Source of the DNA: an uncultured Clostridia bacterium
Lineage (GTDB): Bacteria; Bacillota; Clostridia; Christensenellales; Aristaeellaceae
Reading direction: 5' to 3'
Length of the DNA: 64,000 nucleotides
Assembly (NCBI GenBank): GCA_934621485.1
Contig: CAKTUS010000001.1
Location: 47,766-111,765, forward strand
Shown: positions 39,580-47,942 of the stretch, one piece after another
Layout of the letters: every line of letters starts with the position of its first letter
How positions within the stretch are numbered: position 1 is the first letter of the stretch
Translations under genes and position numbers: made by a program
The notes under the pieces: model-generated
Seen by the model: only the letters and a program-made list of their open reading frames with translations
Database searches by the model: none
Told to the model about the DNA's origin: nothing

Positions 39580-41106
39580 TTAGTCCACCGTAATACCCGT
39601 CAGCTTTTTCCAGGCCGAGCGAATGGCCTTTTGGTTGGTAACGCCCCAGTTGGGGTCGTTCTTCTGACACTCGTCCATATCCCGCAGGAAATGCACGCAC
39701 AGGTGGCCGTCAAAGTTGTTATCCTTGATGGAGCCGGACAGGTGAGGCATGTCGTGGCTGGTGGCCAGGGTCCAGCGGCCGTCGGGCAGCTTCACATACA
39801 CCGGCTTGGCAACCCAGGCGGTTTTACCGCCAAAGGCCTCAATCATGGTGGCGGTATCCGCAGCGGTGAGAGGCTCGGCGTCGCAGTGACGGCCGCAGCT
39901 CATGACCCGCAGGGTCCACTGCAGGCTGGTGGCAGGGTCGTACACGGTAAGCTTGTTGCCGTTGGACAGCGTGCCCTTCACCTGGTTATACCAATGCAGC
40001 AGCTGTACGGAGCTTCCGTTGGGGCCGTCCGCCTTGCCTGAACTGCCGGAACCGCCGCTGGCGCCTGCGTCGTACTTTTTGGCGTTGCCGCTGTAAAGCA
40101 GACTCAGGGTTTTGCTGCCGGCAATGCCGTCGGCGGTCAGCCCGTTTTGCTGCTGAAAGGCAATCACGGCCAGCACGGTTTTGGGACCGTAGCTGCCGTC
40201 GGCGCTGATGCTGTAGCCCAGGTTTTTCAGGGCTTGCTGCATGGCCTTTACCGCGCTGTTTTTGTCGCCGGATTGCAGCTTGCTGTAGCTTGTATCGGAA
40301 CCGGAGCTGCCGCCGCTGCTGCTGCCGGAAGCGGAGGAGGAAAACAGCTTGGCATAGGTGACAGACCCCACCTTGCCGTCGGCGGTCAGGCCGTTTTGCT
40401 TCTGAAACGCTTTTACCGCCGCGATGGTGCCGGAGCCGTATTTGCCGTCGATGGTGCTGGAATAGTAGCCCAGGGCCTGCAAGCGGGTTTGCACGGTGGT
40501 TACATCGCTGCCGGTGTAGCCCTGGCGCAGGGTGCGGGTAAAGCCGCTGGAACTGCCGGAACTGCCGGACGAGGAACCGGACTGGGCGTATAACTTAGCC
40601 TGGGTTTGGGAGCCGGCCTTGCCGTCGGCCTTCAGGCCGTTAGCCCGCTGAAAGGCCAGAACCGCACTCAGGGTACCGGAGCCGAAGTTGCCGTCGATGG
40701 TACCTGTGTAATATCCCTGAACCTTAAGGGCGGTTTGCAGCTGAGTAACGCCGGCGCCGCTGTCGCCCCGGGCCAGGGTGCCATTGGAACTGCCGCTGCC
40801 GGAACTGCCGCCGCTGCTCTCCGCCGCCAGCCGGGCGCGGGTCAGGTTGCCCGCTTTGCCGTCGGCGGTCAGGCCCCGGGACTGCTGATAGGCAATGACG
40901 GCGTTTTCGGTGCCGCGGCCAAATTTGCCGTCTGTCGTAGCGGTGTAAAAGCCTAGCTGCTTAAGCTGGTTTTGCAGCTGCGTTACCTCGGCACCACGGT
41001 CTCCAAACGCCAGCGTGCGGTATTGGGCGGCAAAAGCGGCCTGCGGGGCCAAAAGCAGCGCCAAAGCCAGCGCAAGCGTCAGAATACGGCTGCCAAAATG
41101 CTTCAT
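39580..41106 (-). CDS. Secreted protein with five peptidoglycan-binding repeats
   Basis: A 508-residue exported protein. After a signal peptide (residues 1-27) come five PG_binding_1 domains: about 32-90, 108-165, 195-250, 285-335 and a partial one, each with the pattern GDxGxxVxxLQxxLxxLGYY...GxGTxxAVxAFQxxNGLxxDGxxG, joined by Ser/Gly linkers (SSGGSSGSGSSNGTLARGDS). The C-terminal domain (about 375-508) contains CGRHCDAEPLT, SHDMPHLSGSIKDNNFDG, then HLCVHFLRDMDECQ, a recurring clostridial domain of unknown catalytic role; its His/Asp-rich HLCVHF motif could bind metal. It likely acts on the wall or spore cortex. An own promoter lies upstream. Confidence 0.85.
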   Translation of the reverse strand: MKHFGSRILTLALALALLLAPQAAFAAQYRTLAFGDRGAEVTQLQNQLKQLGFYTATTDGKFGRGTENAVIAYQQSRGLTADGKAGNLTRARLAAESSGGSSGSGSSNGTLARGDSGAGVTQLQTALKVQGYYTGTIDGNFGSGTLSAVLAFQRANGLKADGKAGSQTQAKLYAQSGSSSGSSGSSSGFTRTLRQGYTGSDVTTVQTRLQALGYYSSTIDGKYGSGTIAAVKAFQKQNGLTADGKVGSVTYAKLFSSSASGSSSGGSSGSDTSYSKLQSGDKNSAVKAMQQALKNLGYSISADGSYGPKTVLAVIAFQQQNGLTADGIAGSKTLSLLYSGNAKKYDAGASGGSGSSGKADGPNGSSVQLLHWYNQVKGTLSNGNKLTVYDPATSLQWTLRVMSCGRHCDAEPLTAADTATMIEAFGGKTAWVAKPVYVKLPDGRWTLATSHDMPHLSGSIKDNNFDGHLCVHFLRDMDECQKNDPNWGVTNQKAIRSAWKKLTGITVD

Positions 41107-41175
41107 GTATTCTCCCTCCGGATCTCAAAACGTTTTCGCGGCATGCCAAAGCAGCCGACAGTACGATTCCTTTGC

Positions 41176-41204
41176 AGTATAGCAAAACATTTCTGAAAAG
41201 TAAA
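41176..41204 (-). promoter_or_regulatory. Predicted promoter of the PG-binding-repeat gene
   Basis: On the minus strand TTTACT (41199-41204) and TATACT (41176-41181), spaced 17 bp, about 70 bp before the ATG. Confidence 0.55.
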
Positions 41205-41300
41205 TAACTATTGCAAAAGTGTTACGAATGTGTATTTTCATGCATGAAAACGTGAAAAAAAAGAAGCACATTCCGTGCAAGAAAATGGTAAACTGAATCG

Positions 41301-41329
41301 TTGACATGGCTGAATGGGCAGATTATGCC
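41301..41329 (+). promoter_or_regulatory. Predicted promoter of the Trp-rich-tail protein gene
   Basis: A perfect TTGACA (41301-41306) and a weak TATGCC (41324-41329), spaced 17 bp; the ATG follows 22 bp later. Confidence 0.45.
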
Positions 41330-41351
41330 CGTTCCCAAAGGAGTAAGAGTC

Positions 41352-41951
41352 ATGAAGAAGCGTTTGTTTCCTGCCATGCTGTGCCTGGCGCTGGCATTGC
41401 CCCTGAGCCTGGCTCTGGCCGTCGGCAGCTTTACCCTTGATGTGGATGCGCTGGATTTAACCAGCCTGAACGACAGCCAGTATGTGGAGGCCCACCTTAC
41501 CTCAAACGCCGCAGGCATCAGCGTATGCAAGTCGGTCAGCCCATCCAGCGAGGTGGCGGCTTATGTGCGCCTGACCCTGATGCAGATGGACAGCCATACG
41601 CTGCTTTTTGATAAGGACTATGGTTACCAGAGCGGCCAGTTTGACAGCGGAGTTGTGTATCTGCCGCTGTCTGACGGCACCACGCCCTATCTGGTAACCC
41701 TGTATGTAGGCGACCAGGTTTACGCCGTTCCGTTTATGCACACGGCAGCTTCTGGCGCCGCGCCCGCCCGATCCGCCGGACAGGAGAAAAAGGATGCCTG
41801 CGCGGATGAAAACCCCGGTTGGGTAGACGCCACCGCCGCGCCGGATACCGTGGTAGCCGGCAGCTGGTATGATTCCTCCTGGGAGGAACCAACCGTTGCC
41901 TCCGGCTGGGAGGATCCAGATACGGGCTGGGAGGAAGGCGCAGGCTGGTAA
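41352..41951 (+). CDS. Secreted protein with Trp/Glu-rich C-terminal tail, 199 aa
   Basis: I do not recognise the family. A signal peptide (residues 1-23) is followed by a beta-rich domain of about 110 residues (SFTLDVDALDLTSLNDSQYV... VYLPLSDGTTPYLVTLYVGDQVYAVPF) and a low-complexity tail starting near residue 140 with repeated GW/SW-E-(D/E)-P units (GSWYDSSWEEPTVASGWEDP). AAAGGAG precedes the ATG, and the internal site is preferred over the longer frame because it follows the promoter and signal-peptide logic. A terminator lies 19 bp after the stop. It belongs to the wall-protein neighbourhood between PG-binding and L,D-transpeptidase genes. Confidence 0.72.
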   Translation: MKKRLFPAMLCLALALPLSLALAVGSFTLDVDALDLTSLNDSQYVEAHLTSNAAGISVCKSVSPSSEVAAYVRLTLMQMDSHTLLFDKDYGYQSGQFDSGVVYLPLSDGTTPYLVTLYVGDQVYAVPFMHTAASGAAPARSAGQEKKDACADENPGWVDATAAPDTVVAGSWYDSSWEEPTVASGWEDPDTGWEEGAGW

Positions 41952-41970
41952 GCCGGGCCGATGAAAAAAG

Positions 41971-42004
41971 AACCGCCTTGGGCAAGCGCCCGAGGCGGTT
42001 TTAA
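41971..42004 (+). terminator. Terminator after the Trp-rich-tail gene
   Basis: AACCGCCTTGGGC (41971-41983) pairs with GCCCGAGGCGGTT (41988-42000), then TTTT. Confidence 0.8.
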
Positions 42005-42009
42005 TAATG

Positions 42010-42125
42010 AAGCCTGGGTGGGATCGGAGAACCGCCGTCTTCTGATTTTGGTTCTCAAACCGGCAGCGTGTATGCCGGTTTGAGCAGCCGTGCGCTCCTT
42101 GCCGCCCGGCAGGCTGCGCTTTTAA
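42010..42125. repeat. Degenerate R5-type repeat
   Basis: GGGATCGGAGAACCG, GGTTCTCAAACCGGCAGCGTGTATGCCGG and CTTGCCGCCCGGC keep the R5 module order but have diverged, with GGTTCTC/GAGAACC compensating partly for the broken stem. Confidence 0.5.
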
Positions 42126-42180
42126 CCAGGCCTCCCTGTCCCAAAACGAACAAAGAGAAGAACGGCCGGCCGTGAGCAAC

Positions 42181-42218
42181 GCCCTGCATGCTGTTGAGTG
42201 TGGCATGCAGGGCGTTTT
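42181..42218. terminator. Bidirectional terminator at the end of the L,D-transpeptidase genes
   Basis: GCCCTGCATGC (42181-42191) pairs with GCATGCAGGGC (42203-42213), followed by GTTTTT on the plus strand. It is convergent with the transpeptidase operon end at 42221. Confidence 0.7.
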
Positions 42219-42220
42219 TC

Positions 42221-43444
42221 TCAATCGTTGATGACGATGGTTACGGTAGGCTCCTCCTGAGCGGGAGCCTCCTGCTCAGGCTCGTCCTGCCGGGGAATCA
42301 GGGGCGCGGTTGCCTCTGTGCGTTCCCCCGCAATGACCGGGTTTTTCAGCATGCGGGCCAGCTCTATCCGCTCGACGTTGATTTCGTCAATTTCCGCCTT
42401 GCGCCAAACGGGAGCGCAATAGGGGCAGCGGTTCAGGCTGGCATACTTGCCGCTGTCCAGCTCGCCGTAGGTGAACGCGGTCATGGGCAGGAACTTATCG
42501 CGTACGCTTTTGCAGTTGGCGGATTCGTGGTAGCTGGTGCCGCCGTCCGGGTTGTAGTACAGGGGCGTGTCATCCTGGGGATAGCCAAGTACCCGTCCGT
42601 CGTCGTCCCATATGATGACCTTGGTGTTTTTCTTCAGGTTTTCCCACAGCCACTTGATGCACAGGCCGTCCTCGTTGGCGGTGCGGGCTACGCGCACACA
42701 GCCATGGCTGGCCTTGCGGCCCAGCAGCGCGCCGTACTTGGCAAAGTCCTTGGTGCCGTCGGCGTAAACCGTGTTGGGCACCTGGTGCAGCAGGTCGCCG
42801 CCGTTGAAGCGGATGCCCATTTCACAGTACATGCCTTCGCTGTCAAAGCCGCCCACCCAGCTGCCTACCAGGTATTCGCCGGTGGCGGTTTCGTTGTAGG
42901 GCTGTTCTTCATTCACCAGGCCGGTGGATACGGGGCAGCTGGACCACAGCTTTCCGTCTCGGAACAGGTACAGCCGCTGGGTCAGCTTGTCGATGATGAT
43001 GCCAAACTTGTTGTTTGGGGTTACGGTTTTCAGCAGCCGGGTTTTCACATAGCCCTGAAACACCCGGTCATAGTAATCGATGCCTTCAATCAGGGTCCAG
43101 CCGTCCTCATCCTCCCCCAGCACGTGCACGGCGGCCAGGGAGCCGTTGATGGTGCCGCCCATCCACTCGTTGATAACCTTTTCGCCATTGGGAGCGTCCA
43201 GGGGGTACACCAATTCCTTTTCCGATACGTTCAGCACGGTGATGGGCTTTTGCAGCAGTTCCCAGCAGGCGGCCTCATCGGTGATGTCGTAGGCAAAATC
43301 ATCGCCAAACCAGGCGGAGCCGCTGCCGTAGCCTTCCAGATTGCCGGTGGGCAGATTCTTTCTGTTTTTTTCACCGGCGGCCAGAGCCCCCAGGGGCAAG
43401 AGGGCCAGCGTCAGACACAGGGCTGCAATGCACAGTTTTTTCAT
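42221..43444 (-). CDS. L,D-transpeptidase (YkuD domain), copy 2
   Basis: A 407-residue secreted enzyme that makes 3-3 cross-links or related bonds in peptidoglycan. It has a signal peptide (residues 1-22), an SH3-like region including YDITDEAACWELLQKPITVL, and a YkuD domain (about 130-275) ending in the catalytic RKASHGCVRVA; Cys249 is the nucleophile. After it comes a module YYNPDGGTSYHESANCKSVRD...RCPYCAP with one Cys and a CxxC, perhaps binding zinc, then a Glu/Pro-rich tail. It is about 60 % identical by eye to the neighbouring copy, from which it differs by having one module instead of two. GGAGG lies 7 bp before the ATG. Confidence 0.9.
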   Translation of the reverse strand: MKKLCIAALCLTLALLPLGALAAGEKNRKNLPTGNLEGYGSGSAWFGDDFAYDITDEAACWELLQKPITVLNVSEKELVYPLDAPNGEKVINEWMGGTINGSLAAVHVLGEDEDGWTLIEGIDYYDRVFQGYVKTRLLKTVTPNNKFGIIIDKLTQRLYLFRDGKLWSSCPVSTGLVNEEQPYNETATGEYLVGSWVGGFDSEGMYCEMGIRFNGGDLLHQVPNTVYADGTKDFAKYGALLGRKASHGCVRVARTANEDGLCIKWLWENLKKNTKVIIWDDDGRVLGYPQDDTPLYYNPDGGTSYHESANCKSVRDKFLPMTAFTYGELDSGKYASLNRCPYCAPVWRKAEIDEINVERIELARMLKNPVIAGERTEATAPLIPRQDEPEQEAPAQEEPTVTIVIND

Positions 43445-43455
43445 GCCATAACCTC

Positions 43456-44925
43456 CTAGTTGCCAAGGGTAATCTGCACTTGAGGCACATCCTCGTCGGC
43501 CACGTCGTCCTCGTGGTTCTGATCCAGGCTGGAGCTGTCCACCTTTACAACGGGTTCCTGCTGCCGGGTCTGAACGCTTGCCGGGTCAAAGCCCATTTCC
43601 TGGTTTTGCTTGTCGATATCCGCCTTGCGCTTGGCGGGGGCGCAGTAGGGGCATGGGGTCAGCTTGGCAAAGGAACCGGTGTCCAGCTCGCCGTAGGAAA
43701 AGGGGCTCAGGGGTAAGAAACGTTCCTTTACACTGGTGCAGTTGGCGGTGGAATGGTAGTATTTGCCGCCGTTGGGATTGTAGTACAGCTCCAGGCTGTC
43801 CTCAGGATAAGCGATGGGGGTCAGGGCGGAGAGGTATTCCTCCTGAGTGATGGAGCCCCGGTCCAGATTGGCTTTGGCAATTTCGCTCTTGCGCGCGTCG
43901 GGCCGGCAGGTGAGGCAGGGCTCCAGCTCGGCATATTGGGGCAGGTCCAAATCGGCATAGCGAAGGGCCGTCAGGGGACGAAACTTCTTTTTAACGCTCT
44001 CACATTCGGCCGTGGAGTGGTAATATTTTCCGCCGTTTGGGTTGTAGTACACCGGCATATCGTCGTCCGGATAGGGCATCTTGCGGCCTTTATCGTCCCA
44101 CACCAGCACCTTGGTGTTTTTCTTCAGGTTTTTCCACAGCCAGGCGGCGCACAGGCCATCCTCGTTTTTCACCCTCTGCGTACGCACGCAGCCGTGGCTG
44201 GCCCGGTAGCCCAGCCGCTCCTCAAACTTCTGATAGCTGGAGCTTCCGTCCGCGTTCAGCGTATGGGGCACCTCGTGAATCATATCGCCGCCGTTGAAGC
44301 GCAGAGCCATGGAGCAAATCATGCCCTCGCTGTTAAAGTCGCCCACCCAGCTGCACACCAGGTATTCGCCAGCGGCGGTTTCATTGTAGGGCTGCTTGTC
44401 GTTGGGCAGACCGGTAGACACCAGGCAGCTGGACCACAGCTTGCCGTCAATGAACACATACAGCCGTTGAGTCAGCTTGTCGATGATCACGCCGTACTTG
44501 TCGTTGGGGGTTACGGTTTTCAGCAGTTTGGTCTTTACATAGCCGCGGATGACGCGATTGTAGTAGTCCAATCCCTCAATCAGGGTCCAGCCGTCCTCGT
44601 CCTCCCCAAGCACATGCACCGCTGCGGACGCGCCGTTGATAAACCCGCCCAGCTTGTCCGTGTTCACCTTTTTGCCGCCGGGGGTTTGCAGCGGATATAC
44701 GCTTTCGTTCTGGGCCACGTCCAAAACGGTGATGGGCTTTTGCAGCAGCTCCCAGCAGGCGGCCTCGTCGGTAATGTCGTAGGCAAAATCTCCAAACCAC
44801 ACCTCGCCGGTTTCGTAGCCTTCCAGCCACTGCTCCACGGTTTTGGCCTGCGCCGGAGGCGGACAAAGAGAAAGCAGGCACAGGGCCGCCAGCGTCAGGG
44901 CCGCGGTGCGAAGCAAAGCTTTCAT
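43456..44925 (-). CDS. L,D-transpeptidase (YkuD domain), copy 1 with two Cys modules
   Basis: A 489-residue secreted L,D-transpeptidase. Signal peptide residues 1-27 (MKALLRTAALTLAALCLLSL, ending PAQA), then the conserved N-terminal unit, the YkuD domain with catalytic YRASHGCVRT (Cys246), and two copies of the Cys module: YYNPNGGKYYHSTAECESVK...PCLTCRP (about 320-370) and YYNPNGGKYYHSTANCTSVK...PCPYCAP (about 395-445). The start is ATG 44925 after AAAGGAG; the GTG three codons upstream is too close to it. It is 11 bp upstream of copy 2, forming a tandem duplication in one operon with its own promoter. Confidence 0.9.
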   Translation of the reverse strand: MKALLRTAALTLAALCLLSLCPPPAQAKTVEQWLEGYETGEVWFGDFAYDITDEAACWELLQKPITVLDVAQNESVYPLQTPGGKKVNTDKLGGFINGASAAVHVLGEDEDGWTLIEGLDYYNRVIRGYVKTKLLKTVTPNDKYGVIIDKLTQRLYVFIDGKLWSSCLVSTGLPNDKQPYNETAAGEYLVCSWVGDFNSEGMICSMALRFNGGDMIHEVPHTLNADGSSSYQKFEERLGYRASHGCVRTQRVKNEDGLCAAWLWKNLKKNTKVLVWDDKGRKMPYPDDDMPVYYNPNGGKYYHSTAECESVKKKFRPLTALRYADLDLPQYAELEPCLTCRPDARKSEIAKANLDRGSITQEEYLSALTPIAYPEDSLELYYNPNGGKYYHSTANCTSVKERFLPLSPFSYGELDTGSFAKLTPCPYCAPAKRKADIDKQNQEMGFDPASVQTRQQEPVVKVDSSSLDQNHEDDVADEDVPQVQITLGN

Positions 44926-44973
44926 CGGAAACACTCCTTTCCGCCGCGCGCGAAAAAAATCGATAGCAAAAAA

Positions 44974-45003
44974 AGCATATCATGGGGCCGCCTTCCCTGT
45001 CAA
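44974..45003 (-). promoter_or_regulatory. Predicted promoter of the L,D-transpeptidase operon
   Basis: On the minus strand a perfect TTGACA (44998-45003), an 18-bp spacer and TATGCT (44974-44979). Confidence 0.65.
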
Positions 45004-45026
45004 CCGCAGGCAACCCTGCGCCCTGT

Positions 45027-45060
45027 AAAAAAAGTCGCGCACCCAAAACGGGTGTGCGGC
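45027..45060 (-). terminator. Terminator of the sigma-factor operon
   Basis: On the minus strand GCCGCACACCC pairs with GGGTGCGCGAC across a GTTTT loop, followed by seven U. It ends 21 bp from the stop of the anti-sigma-like gene. Confidence 0.85.
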
Positions 45061-45081
45061 TTTCAAGGACGGCGCGGCTTG

Positions 45082-46005
45082 TCAGTTAGCCTGGGCAAAG
45101 GCGGCCATAAAATCGGGGCAGCTCCAGGTGCCGCAGGCGCTTACGCAGTCGTCGTCCACCAGAAGCTGTAGGGTGAGGCCGTTGGTCAGGCCAATTTGCA
45201 TCTGGCCGCTGCCGGTCATGGCGGTACTCTGATAATCGGCGTCGTCCAGCAGGGTTTGCATCAGGGACTGGGCGGCCTGATCGCTGACGCGTACACCGTT
45301 CATTTCCATCCAGGCCACGTCGGAGGGGTCGCACAGGGTATCCCGCAGGTTTTGATTGCCGATAAGGGCCCGTCCGCCGTAGCTGACTCGCTGGAACAGG
45401 CGCATCACGCCGCTCATGGGAGCGGCCACCAGCGCGCCGTCCATCCCGCTGACGGCGTACACCGTTTCGCCCACGGATACGGCGTTGCTGACAATGCCGC
45501 CGGAACCCAGCGCAGGCTCCACGTTAAACTCGGTTACCTCGCCCAGGGCATTGCCCAGCAGGCCCTGCTCCACCTGTTCAGGCGTTTTCAGCAGGCGGTA
45601 GGTGGCCCCGCTTATCGTAACCAGCGGAAAGCTTCCGTCCGATGCGGTAACAAACAGGGTGCCGCCCAAATCGGTGATACCGGCGCTCATGGTCAGGCTG
45701 TTCTGGGGCAGGTTGCCGCCCTCCACCGGGGCAAGGGTGGGCTCGGCGTCGCCGGCAGAATGGCTGCCCAGCACCGGCCTTTGCGGCTCGCGCAGCTGCT
45801 CCCGGCCCGGCAGGCCCAAAGCCAGCACGCCGCCCAACACCAGCACCAGCGCGGCGCATACCGCCAGCACGGGCCTCCAGGAGCGAAAACGCCGGGACGG
45901 CTTCTCCGCCGCCGCAAGACGAATTTTCAAAAACAGCGTATCGTCGGCCTGTAAGCCGCCAAGCTGGCGCGAGGCGATGCTGTTTAACTCCTCCAAACGC
46001 TTCAC
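45082..46005 (-). CDS. Membrane protein paired with an ECF sigma factor (putative anti-sigma factor)
   Basis: A 307-residue protein with an N-terminal cytoplasmic segment of about 43 residues (KRLEELNSIASRQLGGLQADDTLF), one membrane helix (PVLAVCAALVLVLGGVLAL), and an extracellular domain of about 240 residues with no recognised family. This is the topology of anti-sigma factors, although the N-terminal zinc-binding HxxxCxxC motif of ZAS proteins is absent. The gene overlaps the sigma gene by four bases (ATGA). It could also be a DUF4179/DUF4367-type sensor. Release of the sigma factor by proteolysis, perhaps through RseP, is a hypothesis. Confidence 0.62.
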   Translation of the reverse strand: MKRLEELNSIASRQLGGLQADDTLFLKIRLAAAEKPSRRFRSWRPVLAVCAALVLVLGGVLALGLPGREQLREPQRPVLGSHSAGDAEPTLAPVEGGNLPQNSLTMSAGITDLGGTLFVTASDGSFPLVTISGATYRLLKTPEQVEQGLLGNALGEVTEFNVEPALGSGGIVSNAVSVGETVYAVSGMDGALVAAPMSGVMRLFQRVSYGGRALIGNQNLRDTLCDPSDVAWMEMNGVRVSDQAAQSLMQTLLDDADYQSTAMTGSGQMQIGLTNGLTLQLLVDDDCVSACGTWSCPDFMAAFAQAN

Positions 46006-46493
46006 TGTGCAAGCCCTCCTTCTTGCTTGAGAATCTCCTCCAGCTTTTTGCGCGCCCGCGACAGGCGGCTGGAAATGGTGCCTTCGGGCAAATCCAGCAT
46101 GGCGGCGATTTCCGCAATGCCAAGGCCCTGGTAATAATAGAGAAGAATGGTTTCCCGAAAGGACGGCGGCAGCTGGTGAATGGCCTGCATCATGGCCTCC
46201 TCGTTATCGCGCTTTTCCGTATCGTCCGGGGCGGGAATCATTTCAAAGGCGGGGCTGCCCAGCACCACGCGCTTGAGCCACGCGCCGCGCCACAAATCCC
46301 GGCAGCGGTTCAGGGCTACTTTCAACAGCCAGGCTTTTTCCCGGCCTTCCTCCAGGTCCGGGGCGTTGGTCATCAGGCGCACAAACACATCCTGACACAC
46401 ATCCTCCGCCCGCTGCTGGTCGCCCAGGTAAAAGTAGCTCACGCGAAGCACGTCCGTAGCGTACTTTCGGTACAGTTCCTCATACGTTGACAT
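46002..46493 (-). CDS. ECF (sigma-70 family) RNA polymerase sigma factor
   Basis: A 163-residue extracytoplasmic-function sigma factor. Region 2 includes YLGDQQRAEDVCQDVFVRLM and region 4 has LPPSFRETILLYYYQGLGIAEIAAMLDLPEGTISSRLSRARKKLEEIL, with a clean helix-turn-helix. Start at ATG 46493 after GGAGG; the longer in-frame extension to 46577 lacks a ribosome site. It is co-translated with the membrane protein downstream. The target promoters are unknown; the neighbouring wall enzymes are candidates. Confidence 0.93.
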   Translation of the reverse strand: MSTYEELYRKYATDVLRVSYFYLGDQQRAEDVCQDVFVRLMTNAPDLEEGREKAWLLKVALNRCRDLWRGAWLKRVVLGSPAFEMIPAPDDTEKRDNEEAMMQAIHQLPPSFRETILLYYYQGLGIAEIAAMLDLPEGTISSRLSRARKKLEEILKQEGGLAQ

Positions 46494-46555
46494 GTCCGAG
46501 CCTCCGTTTTGGCCCGCGGCGCTTTCGGGCCTTCTTTGCTCATTCATGAAACGAA

Positions 46556-47446
46556 TCAGCCCTCCCGCTTCTTGCAAGATTTAGAAAAAAATGCGGCGAT
46601 TCCAGGCCCCGTTTCACTAATCGCCGTGGAGAAAAGCACCAACGCCACGCCCAGCACCGAAAGAGCCGACAAGCGCTCGCCCAGCACCAGCACGGAAAGC
46701 GCCAGGGCTACGATGGGGTCCAGATAGCTCATCAGCGCCGCCGTTTGCGCGGGTACGTGCTCCAAACCGCCAAAATACAGCGTGCAGGCCACGCCGGTGT
46801 GCAGCGCGCCCATCACCAGCAGCAGCGCGGCGGACCGGCCGTCCAGCCGGGGCAGCGCCGCGCCCTGGGTGCATAGCAGGTAAGCAAAGGTCGCCAGCGC
46901 CGACACTGCCAGCTGGGCGGCGGTGCTTTCCATGGGGCGAAGGCCGCGCACCCCCTTGTTGACCAGGGTGATGGCCGCATACATGCCCGCCGACAGGAGG
47001 GCCAGCAGGATGCCCTTTACGCCCGTAAAGGCGCCCTGCCACACGCCGCACACCAGCCCCATGCCCACAAAGGCCGCCAGACAGCATACAAGGCGCATGG
47101 GGGTCAGCCTTTCGCCCACCAGGGGCGAAAGCAGCACCACAAACACCGGAGCCATGTAATAACAAACGGTTACGGTGGACATGGGCGCATATTCATAGGC
47201 TTCAAACAGCACCACCCAGCCCAGCCCAAGCAGCGCGCCGGAAAGGCACAGCCGAAGCGCGTTTTTCCGCAGCGCGGCCCAGTTGGGCTTTTCCCGCCTG
47301 CAGGCCATGACGGCCCCCAGAAACAAAACGCCCACCAGGCTGCGCACAAAGGAAATCATGCTGGAGGACATCGGCAGCCAGCGGCGCACCAGGCCGGTGG
47401 TGCCAAAGATGACCATGGTTAGCAGGATGCCTGCTTTGTACCTCAT
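46556..47446 (-). CDS. EamA-family (DMT) transporter
   Basis: A 296-residue, ten-helix transporter with two tandem EamA domains (first: STVTVCYYMAPVFVVLLSPLVGE; second: AQTAALMSYLDPIVALALSVLVLGE). Family members export amino acids, metabolites or drugs. It is the last gene of the acetyltransferase-WalJ-RlmH group, 16 bp after rlmH. The substrate is not predictable. Confidence 0.92.
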   Translation of the reverse strand: MRYKAGILLTMVIFGTTGLVRRWLPMSSSMISFVRSLVGVLFLGAVMACRREKPNWAALRKNALRLCLSGALLGLGWVVLFEAYEYAPMSTVTVCYYMAPVFVVLLSPLVGERLTPMRLVCCLAAFVGMGLVCGVWQGAFTGVKGILLALLSAGMYAAITLVNKGVRGLRPMESTAAQLAVSALATFAYLLCTQGAALPRLDGRSAALLLVMGALHTGVACTLYFGGLEHVPAQTAALMSYLDPIVALALSVLVLGERLSALSVLGVALVLFSTAISETGPGIAAFFSKSCKKREG

Positions 47447-47462
47447 GTAGCTTGCCCCTTTT

Positions 47463-47942
47463 TCATTTGTGATATCGCTCTCCGGCGTTGATTTTTGCCG
47501 CCCGGAACAGTTGCTCCAGCAGCATGATGCGCGCCAGCTGATGGGGAAAGGTCATTTGGCTCATGCTCAGGCGCTCGTCGGCCCGGCGCAAAACCGCGTC
47601 GCTCAGGCCTAAGGACCCGCCAATGACAAACGCCACATGGCTTTTGCCCTGGGTGAACAGCTGGGATAAATGCCGCGCCAGGGCGGGGCTTTCCCATTGG
47701 CGCGCGTTGATGCACAGGGCAATCACATAGTCCTGCGGCGCAATTTTGGCAAGGATTTTTTCACCCTCCCGCTCCACCGACTGGCGGCATAGGGCCGGAG
47801 TGGGGTTCGCAGGCTCTTTTTCATCGGGCAGTTCCACCACGGCAACGGGGGTGAGCCGTTTCAGCCGCTTCAGGTATTCGGCGGCGGCGTCCCGGTAAAA
47901 GCTTTCCCGCAGCTTGCCCACGCAAATTATGCTGATGGGCAT
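47463..47942 (-). CDS. rlmH: 23S rRNA (pseudouridine1915-N3)-methyltransferase RlmH
   Basis: A 159-residue SPOUT-class methyltransferase that modifies pseudouridine 1915 in helix 69 of 23S rRNA. The trefoil-knot motif VAFVIGGSLGLSDAVLRRAD and the C-terminal LSMSQMTFPHQLARIMLLEQLFRA with AKINAGERYHK are diagnostic, and the length is exact. Its ATG overlaps the preceding 87-codon gene by 16 bp. The pairing with a WalJ-like gene upstream is common in Firmicutes. Confidence 0.97.
   Translation of the reverse strand: MPISIICVGKLRESFYRDAAAEYLKRLKRLTPVAVVELPDEKEPANPTPALCRQSVEREGEKILAKIAPQDYVIALCINARQWESPALARHLSQLFTQGKSHVAFVIGGSLGLSDAVLRRADERLSMSQMTFPHQLARIMLLEQLFRAAKINAGERYHK

Noticed and set aside
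39193..40041. Plus-strand frame of 282 codons over the 39.2-39.6 kb gap and the PG-binding gene
   Set aside because: No start site, and two thirds of it is antisense to a well-supported gene.
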